The translations under genes and the position numbers were made by a program. Source: Isoetes taiwanensis (taxonomy: Eukaryota; Streptophyta; Lycopodiopsida; Isoetales; Isoetaceae). From it: a stretch of DNA of 64,000 nt. Shown one piece after another: positions 36,543 through 48,427 of this stretch. The stretch is from NCBI GenBank assembly GCA_021234155.1, contig JAJEKV010000033.1:10362163-10426162 (forward strand). The letters are read 5' to 3'. Positions within the stretch are counted from its first letter, which is position 1; each line of letters starts with the position of its first letter. A model generated the notes under the pieces. That model saw only the letters and a list, made by a program, of their open reading frames with translations. It searched no databases and was not told the origin of the DNA.

Positions 36543-36995
36543 CTGTAAGGGGCCATGCCAGACCATTCGAGTATTCGATCATTGAATATACCTGTGGGGC
36601 ATTCCCCAGACAACGATATAAATGGGTGGAAAAACTACTCATAAACGTCTAGATGATTTTACCCAGTTGGTTAAGGGTATGTCGGTTAGAAATGTTATAT
36701 TTGATATCAAAGAAGATCTCGAGTTCGAGTCTTTATTGTTGCCTATATGCACAGCCTTAGTAATCACAGTGTCATTGGTATACATAGTTAAATCGTAGGC
36801 TTGGATGCTCGAGGACGAGCATCGTCTTAGCGGGAGAGATTGTAAGGGGCCCATAGGAGACTTGCTTGAGTATTCGATCCTTGAATGTGCTTGTGGGGCG
36901 TTTTCGAGACACCGGCCTAAATGAGTAGAAGTGACTACTCATAAACGTCTAGACGGTTTTGCCCAGCTAGTTGACATGTCAGCTAAGAACGTTAC
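36543..36995. repeat. Direct repeats with pol III-like boxes (SINE/TRIM-like)
   Basis: A segment of about 155 bp beginning TGTAAGGGGCC at 36543 recurs at 36841. Landmarks include GAGTATTCGAT, TGTGGGGC and ACTACTCATAAACGTCTAGA. Both copies run into an A-box-like element (TTACCCAGTTGG at 36659-36670; TTGCCCAGCTAG in the second). In the first copy a B-box-like GAGTTCGAGTC follows at 36721-36731, about 50 nt later, as in tRNA-derived promoters. Just before the second copy is GAGGACGAGCATCGTCTTAGCGG, the kind of purine-rich end that precedes a 3' LTR. A tiny LTR pair (TRIM) with a nested SINE, or two SINE copies, would both fit. Confidence 0.5.
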
Positions 36996-37177
36996 GGAAT
37001 CTGCAATATCTCCCCATATATGTTTGGGTGCCATGTTTGATCCTCCTTGCGTCGGTTGTAGAAGTGGTTGGTCGACTCCATTTACATGCATATGTATGGG
37101 ATTTGGAGAGAGCACAGTATCCAATATGGAGGGGAAGGTGGGTCCTCGAAGGAGACCCCCCAAGTGGGCCATTTAAG

Positions 37178-37198
37178 AAAAAAAAAAAAAAAAAAAAA
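37178..37198 (+). repeat. Poly(A) run of about 21 nt
   Basis: An uninterrupted A run follows ATTTAAG. It lies about 240 bp downstream of the second A-box-like copy and could be the tail of a SINE. A clear target-site duplication around it was not found. Confidence 0.7.
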
Positions 37199-37400
37199 CC
37201 ATCATTAAATAGCTCATGGTGCTTTCCCATAGGCTTGTTGTGTTCTTTGTTTGAGTCTAGCATACGTTTATTGTCTCTGTGGACAATAAACTTCAATTCA
37301 ATGCTTAAGAAAGCTCAAGTTATAATCCATAAAATTGCTATTATGAACCTTTTAAGTCATGGGCGTATTCGAGATTATCAACCTTTTAAGTCATGGGCTA

Positions 37401-37546
37401 GATAACGTCCTGTGCAGAGGCGTTATGGCCCAAGAACGGCCAGGAAAGTCCGAGGCCAGGAAAGTCCGTACGGCTGAGGACTTTCCTTGCCACATGGCCA
37501 CGAGGCCATTTTTGACTGGCCATAACGCCTTGCACAGGACGTTATC
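37401..37546. repeat. Nested inverted repeat upstream of the WD40 gene
   Basis: 37401-37430 (GATAACGTCCTGTGCAGAGG, then CGTTATGGCC) pairs with 37518-37546 with a single one-base bulge. Inside the loop, CCAGGAAAGTCC pairs with GGACTTTCCTTG as a second hairpin, and the GGCCAGGAAAGTCC word is duplicated. The outer flanks share GGGC.TA.TCGAGA at about 37,363 and 38,154, a possible diverged target duplication around roughly 790 bp. It is probably a foldback/MITE-type insertion. Confidence 0.75.
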
Positions 37547-38502
37547 GGCCTTAACGTCTTTGACCGAAGCATCTGGCGTTAGCTGTAATAGCCAAGCTTG
37601 GCCCAGATTAGCAACTTGCACTGTATGCATTGTATTCCGTTGTCAATGCACAACATAGTATGCTCTGATCAAAATAGGTAGAATTGCTCTGATCGAAATG
37701 GTATGCTCTGATCGAAATGGCAGAAGGCTAGCCCTGTTTTTGAAACAGAGCATCTGCTACAACGACAAGCAGGTGGTTGGATCGACGAGCCCATTTTGCC
37801 AAGAAACCAAACTCCGACAAATTTTGCTGTTAGAAGCTCTGGCAGTCCCAATCTAACACAGGAAAAGTGTTGGAGAGGCTCTGCAGGAAGCAAAGAAGTG
37901 GATTTAAAGCTTTGTCGGCTATGGCAATGAATTTGTTGCCTGGATAGGGCATTTTTGCCTGGCTATGGTGGCAGATTCATTGCCTGGCTATGGCGGAGGG
38001 CCCAAACGTGGCAGCAGAGGAAATGTTATGGACATAACATCCTGTTATGGTCATAACCAATTGGGCCACATAATACTACTGGACATAACATCTAGAGATC
38101 GACGCCTGAGATTAAAAGCTACGGCTAAATGCTGAGGCCAAGGACGTTAAGGGCATACTCGAGAATGAGGGATATATGACATTGTTAGGTATCTTGGAAT
38201 GTGGCAAGAATTATGTGCAGATTTTTCCATGTCTAATTTGTAACTTTTAGATAATTTTCTTCCCTCGAATATTGCACTGCACTTCAGGATCAAATCCTAG
38301 CCGTTAGATTTGAGAATATTCTTTAACATTCTGAAAAGTCGATCCCCCAGAACTGCTAATATTTTAAGTTGCAGTTTAGGGTTTATGATCTACCTAAGCA
38401 GAATCTGGCTTGCGGGTAAGAGAAGCTCTCTGTGCACAGGATTTGATCGGATCTCTTGTTTCAGAGTTGCTTCCTTGATTTGGACGAAGAGTTTGGAGAA
38501 AA
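37547..38502. promoter_or_regulatory. 5' flank of WD40 gene, repeat-bearing
   Basis: Contains three diverged copies of (TATG)CTCTGATCGAAATGG at 37,660-37,720 and a local hairpin GTTATGGACATAAC..GTTATGGTCATAAC near 38,030. The 5' UTR and promoter of the downstream gene must lie in the right-hand part, but no TATA box or start site could be fixed from sequence alone. Confidence 0.35.
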
Positions 38503-41500
38503 ATGGGAAATAGGCAAATTCCTGAGAAGATCCATCCGGGCCGGAACAGATTGACAATCAACTTGACTCAGTCTGAGCTTGCCCAAACAGTTTCTTTACT
38601 TAAATCTTCCGTGGAGCTTCTTTGTTCTCAGAAAAATACGAATTCGTTTGGTGCAGCTGAAACCCAGGATATATATTCAGCTGCATTATCGAAATGTAGG
38701 CCGTCAAGTTCATCACCCCAGTGGCAATTACCAGTTGTAAAACCAGCTGTAGGTCCAAAAACCCACCAAGCCTCTGGTTTATGGAATGATCCTTCAGTTA
38801 ATCAGTCCAAGACGGGAGGTGAATTCGGGCTGCATTCTTTGGAAAATATAAGACACACACCTGCTTCAGCGTTTGATCAGCATATTCTACCCGATCAACT
38901 ATACCCTGAAGACATAACCCCGCAAGATAGCACTTCTCATATCATCACTCCTAGTCCTGCCATATTGCAGCAAAGTCTGGGCAGGGAATTAATGGAAGAG
39001 TTGGGTTGGGCAAATGGAGAAATATCCCACAATGATACACATGATTTTCCAGGAAGAACAGTGACAGCTTCTGGTATATCTCATTATGGTAGTTCACAGC
39101 AATCTTCCATGTCTAGTGGATTACAATGGGGAAACAAAGAATCAATAGAATTTACTCACCATTTTGTGCCTAAGGAAAATGGCCTTCCGAGCAGGTCCCA
39201 GGCAGCCCAAGGAATTGGGAAGGAACGTTCCAAACCTAGCATGAATGGAATTGCATTGGGGCCCATTGGTACAAGACCACCACAGCAAAAGAAGTCTGTA
39301 CATGAAGCAGTACAGGACTTGAGCAAAGCTACTGTTGGTCTACGGATCAATAATTCAGCAAACATGTTAGCTAGTCCTCAACACTCGAATACTGCCATGT
39401 TGAAGACTGATATGGTTGGTTTTGGAAATGCAGTCAGTGGTCACATAACTACAAACATCGCAGAGAAAGCAAAGGTAGGCATAGTCAATGTTATTGTCAT
39501 TGTGAAATATAAATCAAATTAACAGCTTATAGAAATTTTATATGCTCGCCTTTACCTCTTCTCATCATTAGTTTTCCTTCATTATATCACGGATATAGGT
39601 TGGAAGTAAGCCATTACTGCAAAAGCCAGGGCTTGTTTCGAGTTCATGGAAAGGCTGCTATAAAACTGCACCCATTGAGCACAATCATGAGCGCATTACA
39701 TCCATGATATATTCTCCTTCATTTGAAGGATTGGCCACAGGTGGAAGGAACATGGGCTGGCTTATCAGCTCTTCATCAAAGTTGTTAAATCTATGGGAAT
39801 GCACACAACAAGCAAACCTGAGTCCTCAGCTTCAGGTGACAGTTTTTCCTCTTATTTGTTCAAGGCCAGGTTATGTGTTAAAAAAGATTTGCAATGTTTT
39901 AATGAGCATACTAGACACTTAGCAAGAGAATCTGAAACTTCATTCCAACCTATTACGTTGTGTTTGTTTATATGTGTTGGCAGACCATATCCCGCATATC
40001 CTAGCAAATCATGGGAGTAAGAAGGTGCATTGAATGCCCATCACAAGAGAGTGAGCAGTACTTCCTGCTCCTTTGTGGTTTTCAAAGCAGTTATAATCTA
40101 GATTTTCCTGCAACATAACAAACATCATTGGTTTGTTTAGATGCAAGACATGGGGATTTCATCATAAATACCATAATTTGCATTATTTTGTTATGTGATA
40201 GCACGAATGCTCTATAAGGAGGATAGGTAGGTTATGATTCTTGGGGTTTTAAAGCAGAAAACATATTCTTTGGATCAAGAGACGACGAGATTAGGTATTT
40301 AAGTTTGGTCTGGCTGACTAGTTTAATTCATTGACATGCAGAGCAGTAAAGACCAGAATCTTAGATTCCACTTTTAGCTATCCAGTTATGATGAATAACA
40401 GGCGTCTGCTATCAACCTAAATGCAACGAACTTGTTTGTGTTAAGGATTCAGATGATTTGAATTTAATCATAAAGAACATGGCTGTCTCTGGGCACATTC
40501 TGGCTATCCTGACTCTCACAGATCTAAGGTTCAAATTAGGCAGCTATGTCTTTTCTGGTCAACCATCAGAGCTCTTATCTTAAAAGTACTGCTTTATGGG
40601 CAATCTTCTGGCAGACGTCCTGACAAACACTACACAGCATGTGTATATATTGTGGTGGCGTTAGAACTTTTCAAGGGCCGTTTAAAGATTCTAAGGTACT
40701 GTAGGGCCATTATGGAATTCTTCCTGTCATTTTTTTAAGCCCTTTAAGAATCTGGGGCAGGAAACCTCCATGTAAGTTCTTGTATTGAATTGTTTTGTTT
40801 GTATCAGAAATGTGGAAGGGATCATGGATTTCAACAGCAAGTTCTTAAATGGTTCCAAAAGTGGATTTTTTGACTGGATGTTTCTACAGGTGATGCATTC
40901 ACTGGCAACAGACTTTACCATGGAAAGTATGGATCTTGATTTAAATTCAAGGTTGTTGATTGCATATTGTACTCAAGCAGGCAGTTTGAAGAGTGTTATT
41001 ACTTTGCATACTCTAGAAGCGGCAACATTTTTTAAGTACAAGGTATTGTGCATTCATGTTTACTATACCACGGATGATTCTACGTATTCTTAGTCAAATT
41101 GTTGACTATAAGCAGGGGATGTTTTCTGTACCTGTTGGGATGACTGATGGCTTTAAGAATGAGAGTTTTTTGAGCTTGATGCATGTCATAAGCTTACAAC
41201 CCTTTGGCGGACCTCTTTCAAGCTCCTTTGCTGTTTGTAATAGAGGAAATATCCTAGTCTATGAGTTAGCGGCAGCTGTTAAAAGTACTACAACCAACAC
41301 TGTAGCACCAAAAGCAGTCTGGTCAGCACATAGTTTGCCTATTACATGCATGTCTCGAAGTCCATTTACTACCTCAATTCTCACAGGTGCTTATGATGGA
41401 TTGGTTCGACTATGGGATATGAAGACTAAGCCAAATGCTCCAGTTAGTCAATTTGTCCACGAGAAAGCTATTACTGGCGTCTCAATGCTTGATGCAAATA

Positions 41501-41823
41501 TGATGAGCAGCTGTGGTACAGATGGTTCTATCAAATTCTGGGATTTACGTTCAGCCACCATTGCCCTGCATTCTGTTATTCCTGATGGGAAGCCCATCCT
41601 CAACATGGCTTTAAGTAGACCAGCTGATGCATTGGCTTTGACAACCAAGCAAGGCATGTATTCTTTAGAGTTCGGTAAACGAGATTTTTCTTCAATCTTG
41701 ACTCCTTTTACTCCACTGCCTCCTGCTGGCCCCTGTGCTGATTTAAAGTGGAACACAAAGTCAAAGGACGTATATGCATCTGGTGTTGATGGAAGCATTT
41801 ATGTCTTTCGAAAGTCGTCCTGA
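38503..41823 (+). CDS. WD40-repeat protein, four exons, function unknown
   Basis: Inferred exons 38503-39474, 39599-39835, 40890-41042 and 41116-41823 join in frame (every junction phase 0, GT-AG introns of 124, 1,054 and 73 bp) to give about 689 residues. The ATG sits in an AAAAATGG context. Residues 1 to about 340 are polar, Ser/Gln/Pro-rich and probably disordered. The rest reads as WD40 blades: HNHERITSM...GWLISSSSKLLNLWEC; LATDFTMESMDLDLNSRLL; HSLPITCMSRSP...TGAYDGLVRLWD; KAITGVSMLD..SSCGTDGSIKFWDLR; and a last blade ending SKDVYASGVDGSIYVFR. Such propellers are protein-interaction platforms. I do not recognise the orthologue, and its N-terminal extension is distinctive. No stops or frame breaks, so it is likely functional. 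The weakest point is the long second intron, which might hide another exon. Confidence 0.75.
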
Positions 41824-44800
41824 TTAAGCTATTCTTGGATGAAATTATTGTTATAATTACAAGGCCTGTTAAGAAGCATTTGCAGTTGATTTGAAAGGGA
41901 ATGTGTCAAAAGGCAGTGTGTTATTTGTTGGCAAACATGTTCCTTTGTGGACTTCTTGTATAAATTGCACCAAGTGAAGAAAAAGCTGATCTATCTTAAA
42001 GACTACGTTATCAACTTTGTTTGTGCAGAAAGTTTCCTCACAATTCATTTTTAAACTGTGACAAGATTAAGAAAACGAATTGAGAAATATAGTATTTAGA
42101 AAATGAGGACTGGAGATAAATGAATGGAGAAATATCTGGTTTGTATTCTACTAAAATTAAAACTGCAAATCTACTTATTTAGCTATGCTGGCTGCTATCG
42201 TTTTTAAAAATCAAAATTAATGGAAAATGTGTCTAAAAAAAAGTTCCTTTTAGAATTTTCTATTTTGTGCAAACAGAATTAGAAAAGACAAAAGATCACT
42301 CTATCAATACCATAAAGTTGTTATGGATAAAATATTCCAGGAATAAAAACCTAGTATTTCTTTGTAACTTGGAAATGAAAGATCTAATTTTTCGTATCTA
42401 ACTTATTTTACCTTTTCCCTCAAATTGCTTGCATGCATGCGGTTGCTGGCAAGGTTTAAGCAGTTAGAGTTAATACTCGTTAGTTTTAGGCCATTTCTAT
42501 CAGTGTTTCTCCAAGGAAATTTTCCTTTCCTGCGCAAGCCGTTCTGTTCTGGATCCAGAACCACAGGTTGATTTCGTTCTGACATATCACATCTCTGTTG
42601 CCAAGAAAAAACCCAAGCCTCTTCTTATGCCGGATTCGAGCTCTAATCCCCTGTTTTCTGTCAGGTTTTTGGTTCAAAGCTTGAATCCATGTCCACCGCT
42701 GTGCATACGCCTCAACAAGGCAGCATCTGTATCAGCGTACTACTTTGAAGAACGAACAAGAGATCAAACGCTTTTGGAAATGGTGATTTGAAAAGATCTC
42801 TTGGCTAAAATCGATCGGACTGGTGTTTCCGGCTTTCACTATTTCTTGCTACAGAGACTATCAAGCGCATACTTCCTGAAATAGACAAAGCAGGTCAAAA
42901 TCATATGATCAAAATCAAACGAGGATACAAGGGTCCTCGTTGAAGGCTGCCATGATCGACCACGAAGAAACCTGGAGAATGAACATTCTTTTTGGAAATA
43001 AACTTGATCAAATCTCTTAACAACAATCTTGAATTTGACAACAATGTTGAAAAGTTATGATTATGGTTTTAAAAAGTTATGAAAAATTGTTTCAGCAGAG
43101 TTGAAAATGTTTATGAAAAAAAATATTTATAAAATCAAAACATTTATAAGAATCTAACCTAGAACGAGTTTCCCATTGATGTCTGAAAGTACTGCACACA
43201 AGCACACAAAAAGTATTATCTCAATCAAAAGTTAAAAAAGTTAATTGCAATAACTCAAGCATACTTACCAAACATAGTTTGATGCACTTCATCTTTTACT
43301 CTTTAACAACAAAAAAACCCCTAGCCTCGTCCCATATACAGCTAAATTGAATACTCTTGATTGAGACACACACAGAATGCTAAGCGCTAATATTATTCTA
43401 AAAACATGTTAGGCTAGAAGTTAAACTCATCGTCATCTACTTACGTCTGGACCAGAAAGATTAACATCAACATGAGATTGATTTTCTATTTTTTTAAGCT
43501 CTCTAGCAGGAACAAGCTCAGCAAATTTAGTAAGGTCATTTGCGGTCCCTGTCAAAGGAGGCTGAGGCTTAGGGCTAGTGGGCATTGGAAGACATCTACC
43601 CCTTTACACCTAACTCTTGATCCTAAATAAAATGTCTTAAATACTACTAATGATGGTAGCCTGGGTTCTGATTCCGTGGACTGCAAGGGTCTGGATAAGG
43701 CACAACAAGCCGAAGAAGCAACCTTTCATCAATAGAATTTTCTTCCTCACCCAACCCATCTGCAACCAACAGTCATGACCAGACATCCTACACACAAAAT
43801 AAAACTCAAAAAATAGTAGACGACCTCCACTATTCAACCCCGCAACCGGCATCGTGATCCAAATTCACCAAGAAGAATGCAACGCCAACAAGCAGGCTCC
43901 GACGAACCTCCACACAACAGAACTGACATGAGACACAAAAACATAAACCCCCATCGAAATAATAGGTCCCAGGATGCTCTCAGCATGCCAAGACCTCCAC
44001 ATACCTATGCCACCGTTATCAGTCAAAATGCCTGCATCCACCCTAGCCGGAATACCAGCCAACCCTAAAAATCCAACACAAATACCCAATGGTTGCTTGC
44101 CAAAAAAAACCCTTTGTAGCAACTTTCCAGCCCATGGGGTTTGCAAACCATTACAAATCGGGGCGTTGGATGCATCCAGGATTATAGTTGAGGAGCTACC
44201 CTAAACAGGCCTATGTCAGCAAAAGTAGAAATGCAAATGCGGCCGGCAAATGGCCGGAAAAAGAAAGGGGTAATGCAAAGATAAGGGTGGGTTCACATGT
44301 GACAGTCATGCCATCACAATCATGACGGTTGGCTGTTCACATGCAATAAAAACATGGACATCGTAATGGTGGACGATGGTCCATTATCTTATCTGGAAAT
44401 GACAGAAGTCCTACGTGGCGTAAAAGGATCTGCCATTTTACATGATGGTATCACGGCCTTCATGACCGCCACGTCTGCAACATGACCCGTAATCTCAGGT
44501 GCGTGACCTGTAATTTTAGAAAGGTCCGGTGGAATCCTTCTGGACTATGGAATCCGTCTGGACTGTGGAATCCGGTGGATGCGATTCGAATGCTATTTGA
44601 AGCAATGTCCGATGAATCCAGGTTTCTTCATCTTCCTTTTTCATCATTTTGAATGTTGTTATTTTGAATGGAAGCCATCTCCAGGGGCTAAAAATATATA
44701 ATTCTAGGATCTTATTATCTTTAAATATGTAAAGATCGTCTAATCTCTAAATAGCAAAAGAGGGATTTGAAAAAGAACGGAATTTCACATGGAAGAGTGC

Positions 44801-44870
44801 CTCCAAGTTAAGTTTGTTAGGATATGCCCTGTTAGTAAACTGATATTCCAAATGCATTATACAAAGTTTA
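41824..44870. other. 3' flank of WD40 gene and intergenic DNA
   Basis: AT-rich sequence with AATAAA-like words (for example about 42,340) but no fixed polyadenylation site. Minus-strand frames at 43,637-44,146 are hydrophobic without a family match. Around 44,530-44,575 the word TGGAATCC..TCTGGACT repeats about three times. No other gene was supported. Confidence 0.4.
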
Positions 44871-44873
44871 TAC

Positions 44874-44992
44874 AAAGCTCCTCTTATTTAAGATGCCTGC
44901 AGCTCTATATGGCTCATAGATTTAGAGGATGTTGATCAAAAGCTCCTCTTATTTGAGATGCCTGTAGGTCTCTATGGCTCATAGATTTAGGG
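44874..44992. repeat. Two-copy tandem duplication, period 64 bp
   Basis: AAAGCTCCTCTTATTT.AGATG (44874) recurs at 44938. Both copies end in TATGGCTCATAGATTTAG. Only a handful of differences separate the copies, so the duplication is fairly young. It lies about 180 bp upstream of the trihelix start codon and may fall in its promoter. Confidence 0.85.
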
Positions 44993-45174
44993 CAGCTAGA
45001 TGTTCAGTTCATTGGGCTATACAATGGATAGTTTTTCCAGCCTTTAGCAGTGCCTAATAGAAAGGCTGTTGTATCCCAAAATTATGTGGGATTTTCCTAC
45101 AATCACATCATCACTTTCAGAATGACATAGTAATATAAAAATATCATAATGCATATAATTTGGTTTGATACAGG

Positions 45175-47530
45175 ATGTTAGCACCAACTGCCCATCAAAC
45201 AATACTAAGGCTGCCTTCTTCCTCAGCAATTCAAGTTGAACAATGGAGAAAAATGGGCAGCGTGGTTGGAGGTCCAAGGTCCGAAATTTGGACATTGGAC
45301 GAACTTTTAATTCTTAACAATGCTAAGAAACAAGATTGGATGATTCAGAGGCATGGAACACCCCTCCAAAGAAGCCGCAGCAGCAATCAACAATGGGAAG
45401 CAGTAGCAGGGTAAGTAGTAGGATATTAGGTCTTTCACAAGAAATAGTATCATAAGTATATTAGTTTGCTGATCCTAACCTGGATATTTCAAATATTATG
45501 TTAAAAATGGAGAAGTTAAGTCCATCGTAGACAATTTTTCTTCTTTCTAGAATACATAGCAAGAACAAGGCCATGACCAAGTATACAGAGTCTTTTGCAA
45601 GCAACCTTCTGGAATGTCTCAGGATCTGTTTGTAAATGCCTATTTTTGTCCTCATTCCAGTTGTTTTTCTTAAGATAACAACTGGATAGGGTGATATGTA
45701 CCTGCATTAGGGTAATTTAACTTTTGTATTCTCTAACTTTGACATAAAATATAGAGAATGAGTAAAGGATATGGACTCACATCATGACTGCAAATGCTAT
45801 TAGCATTGCAGGAGACATTTGCCAAAAATTCACAATACCCGCCCCTGCATTGCGCGTTGAAACTGCCTGAAAGACTGCCATGATAAGCAACTTGCAACTT
45901 GCAGAATGAAACAACAAGACAGTCTTGATTTTTATTCTCTCTGCGAAATGGCCCTGATCTTCGCATTTAGAACATGATGAGAAGGATTGGTCCGTGTTTC
46001 TGATATGAAATGAAGAGAAGCACTCTGGCATGTCCAGCTCTGATTCCTTTATTCCTCTTGGATATCTTTTTGTTTTATGTTCTTTAGATTTAGGGAGAAC
46101 TATGAAACACGATTTTCTTCTTATACATTCGTGAATGGGGTGTCTGGCAATGATACTGAAGATTGGTTTGGTATGGTCCTTTGATGGTTTTGTCTATCGA
46201 ATCAATATTTTGTTTGTAATGCTTGGTTTTGAGCATTGATTTCCTTTCATTTGCATATTCTTGTTCTGATTATTTTGGGACTCGTTCCCTTTATAACTAG
46301 ATTCTGCAAGCCTAAAATTGCTTCAAATGTTGCATATGGTGTTTCACACTTGATCTTTGAAAGAGGTAAGTTATATGAAGATTCTTTACAAGGTACTGAT
46401 GCAACCCCATGAAATGCGTTGATTGATCATTATAATTTGCCAGTTCATGAGATTAGAATTTTGAAATGCACTATGATGCTAATTGATAACTAGTATTGAA
46501 TAGCCTACATCACTGGAAATTTCAGATGCAACTGTGTAACTCAGTTTGCATTTGCCCACAGCAGGACAAATGCTATTTTGAGGTTGCATAATATCATTTG
46601 AAACCAAAGTGTCAGAAGGAAAAATGTTGTGCTAAATGTACAACTCAGAATGGTCTATTAAGACACTCCAGGAGCTCAAGCGTTTGAAGCTGCAAGTTGT
46701 AACATGAAGACTGTAATACTGCTTACATTACTGTTCATGTGATTTTTCTTTGTTGTTGCATAGATACTGTCGTCATGTAGACGTTTCCCGCACGTCCACC
46801 CAATGCAGATCATGTTGGGAAAGATATCATAAAGATTGGAAGAAGATCAATTCCTACGAGAATAACATACCATCAGGGCATTCTTCATATTGGAACATGA
46901 CTGAAGCACAGCGTAGAGAGAAGGACTTGCCAAGAACATTCAATAAACAATTGTTTGATGCAATGCAGAGCTGGCTAAGAGGTAGAGAAGCTTGCAATCC
47001 CCAAAATATCTTGACCGAGAACATGCCAGCATCTATGCCACGAAGTCAGCCTGTTTATAGCTTCCCTCCAGGTTCACATTACACTCAACCACAAACCAGT
47101 CAGCCAAAGAATGAGACTCAAAGCAATCAGCCAGAAAATGAGACTTAAAGTAATCATGGTCAGCATTACTCTTTTGCAATTCATGGTACATAATTTTCTC
47201 TTGTTTACATGTTTTACATGTTTTACATTTCATTTTCAACTAGTTAGTAAGGAGAACACTCAGAACAGACAATCTAGTGGAAGAAAATGCAAGAGGACGA
47301 GAGTAGATGCATTAGATGATGTGTGTGCAGCAGTGAGCTCATCGTCCCAGAGTGTGGCTACAGCCATTTCAGAATCTTCAAAATTCATCTCGGCATCTCA
47401 AGTTGAAGCATTGAAACAAATTTCAGAAAGCGAGATGGAAGCAATGAGAAAAATGCACGATGCTAGTCTCCAAGTAGAGATTCAAGTTGCGAAAATCCTA
47501 GCTGAAGCCATCAAGTCGTTGAAGAAGTAA
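45175..47530 (+). CDS. Trihelix transcription factor, SH4/ASR3-like, three exons
   Basis: Exons 45175-45410, 46764-47071 and 47244-47530 join in frame to 276 residues. The first junction (GG|A) is strong. The second donor (CAG|GTTCAC) is weak but phase-correct (G|TT). Residues 38 to about 145 form a trihelix DNA-binding domain: the three helix tryptophans are W39, W74 and W97, followed by QCR.CW..Y..DWKKI..YE and SYW.M....R..K.LP..F, the pattern of the SH4/ASR3 clade. The basic KCKRTR segment is a likely nuclear signal. The last 80 residues are helical and Glu/Ala/Lys-rich, suited to dimerisation. Related proteins bind promoters, often as repressors. If the second intron is retained, translation would end at 47148. 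TTGATACAG just before the ATG could be an acceptor, so a 5' exon is possible. A transposon-borne Myb-like protein is a less likely alternative. Confidence 0.8.
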
Positions 47531-48274
47531 TTTCAGAAATGATTTTAGAAACTGGCATTATGTATGCAACAAACACTGGCATTTTATTTTTGGTTAATTT
47601 GCTTGGATTTTTGGTTTCATATTTGTTTGTTCAGATGTCATATTTGTCATATTTGTTGGCTTTTCGAGTTTCTTTTCTATGCTTTTCTATGTTTTCTACA
47701 ATGCCATGTAGGCTCAATTCCATGTATATTTGCACCAGCATGCAGAAATAAGCATGTAGCCTAATAAGCATGCAGCAGAAATGGGCAACACCAAAGAATA
47801 ATGTGCTTACTCTTGATCCGGGTCTTGATACTACATAACAAGAGAGGCTGGATATTTCCACCTTCATAAAACAAGGAAGAATGGTGTGAAAAAGCTGCAG
47901 GAATGTCTTGAGTGTGTGATCTGTCATATTTTAAGGCAACAATGTATGACAATATATATGGTCAGTGGACAACAATGTATTCACCTTCAGATAGACTCTG
48001 AAACACCATGTCAAGAGAATGCCATTTCTGCCAATTTGTGCATGCCTTCTAGAAACAAGAATCAAGTGATGACTGTTGGGTAACAAATTTTGACTGCATT
48101 TTCCTTGTTGTTGACATTTAAGTGCTTCTTCTCCACCATAATGACCAGCACTGAGGCCATGGACAGCAAAGTTATGTTTTTGAGAACTTGAGATTGCATC
48201 CACATGTTTTCATTAGAAAACTATGCATGCATAATTTCGACTAAATATAAATAGAATACAACAGTATATCAGAC
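47531..48274. other. 3' flank of trihelix gene
   Basis: AT-rich, with only hydrophobic short frames. It presumably contains the trihelix 3' UTR and a polyadenylation site, but none could be fixed. Minus-strand frames at 47,931-48,203 may relate to the exon-like segment to the right, but no motif was seen. Confidence 0.35.
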
Positions 48275-48427
48275 CTAAAAGTGAAGAAGCAATCTTCAAT
48301 ATGATGGTCATCCATGCCATCATCCCATGCAAATATATCCTAATCAGAAGAGATTGCACGCCATTGAGCATGTTTCTTTAGTGCAACCTTATTAAGACGT
48401 TCATATCCCTTATTATAGAAAGCATGC
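48275..48427 (-). pseudogene. Exon-like segment of unknown gene with one stop
   Basis: On the minus strand a pyrimidine-rich acceptor (TTCCTTGTCCAG) is followed at 48427 by a 153-nt frame with strongly protein-like text (FYNKGYERLNKVALKKHAQW, then DIFAWDDGMDDHH). It ends at a donor-like TTTTAG|GTCTGA (48275). One TAG interrupts the frame between the two blocks. Splice signals at both ends with a single stop suggest a recently dead exon, or a sequencing error in a live gene. I do not recognise the family. Convergent orientation with the trihelix gene puts it in that gene's 3' flank. Confidence 0.45.

Noticed and set aside
43637-44146. Hydrophobic minus-strand ORFs as a membrane-protein gene
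   Set aside because: Two short frames without family match, splice continuity or start context.
46750-47148. Stand-alone 132-codon gene
   Set aside because: The start is a TTG inside an intron; phase and domain continuity show it is exon 2 (with possible intron retention) of the trihelix gene.
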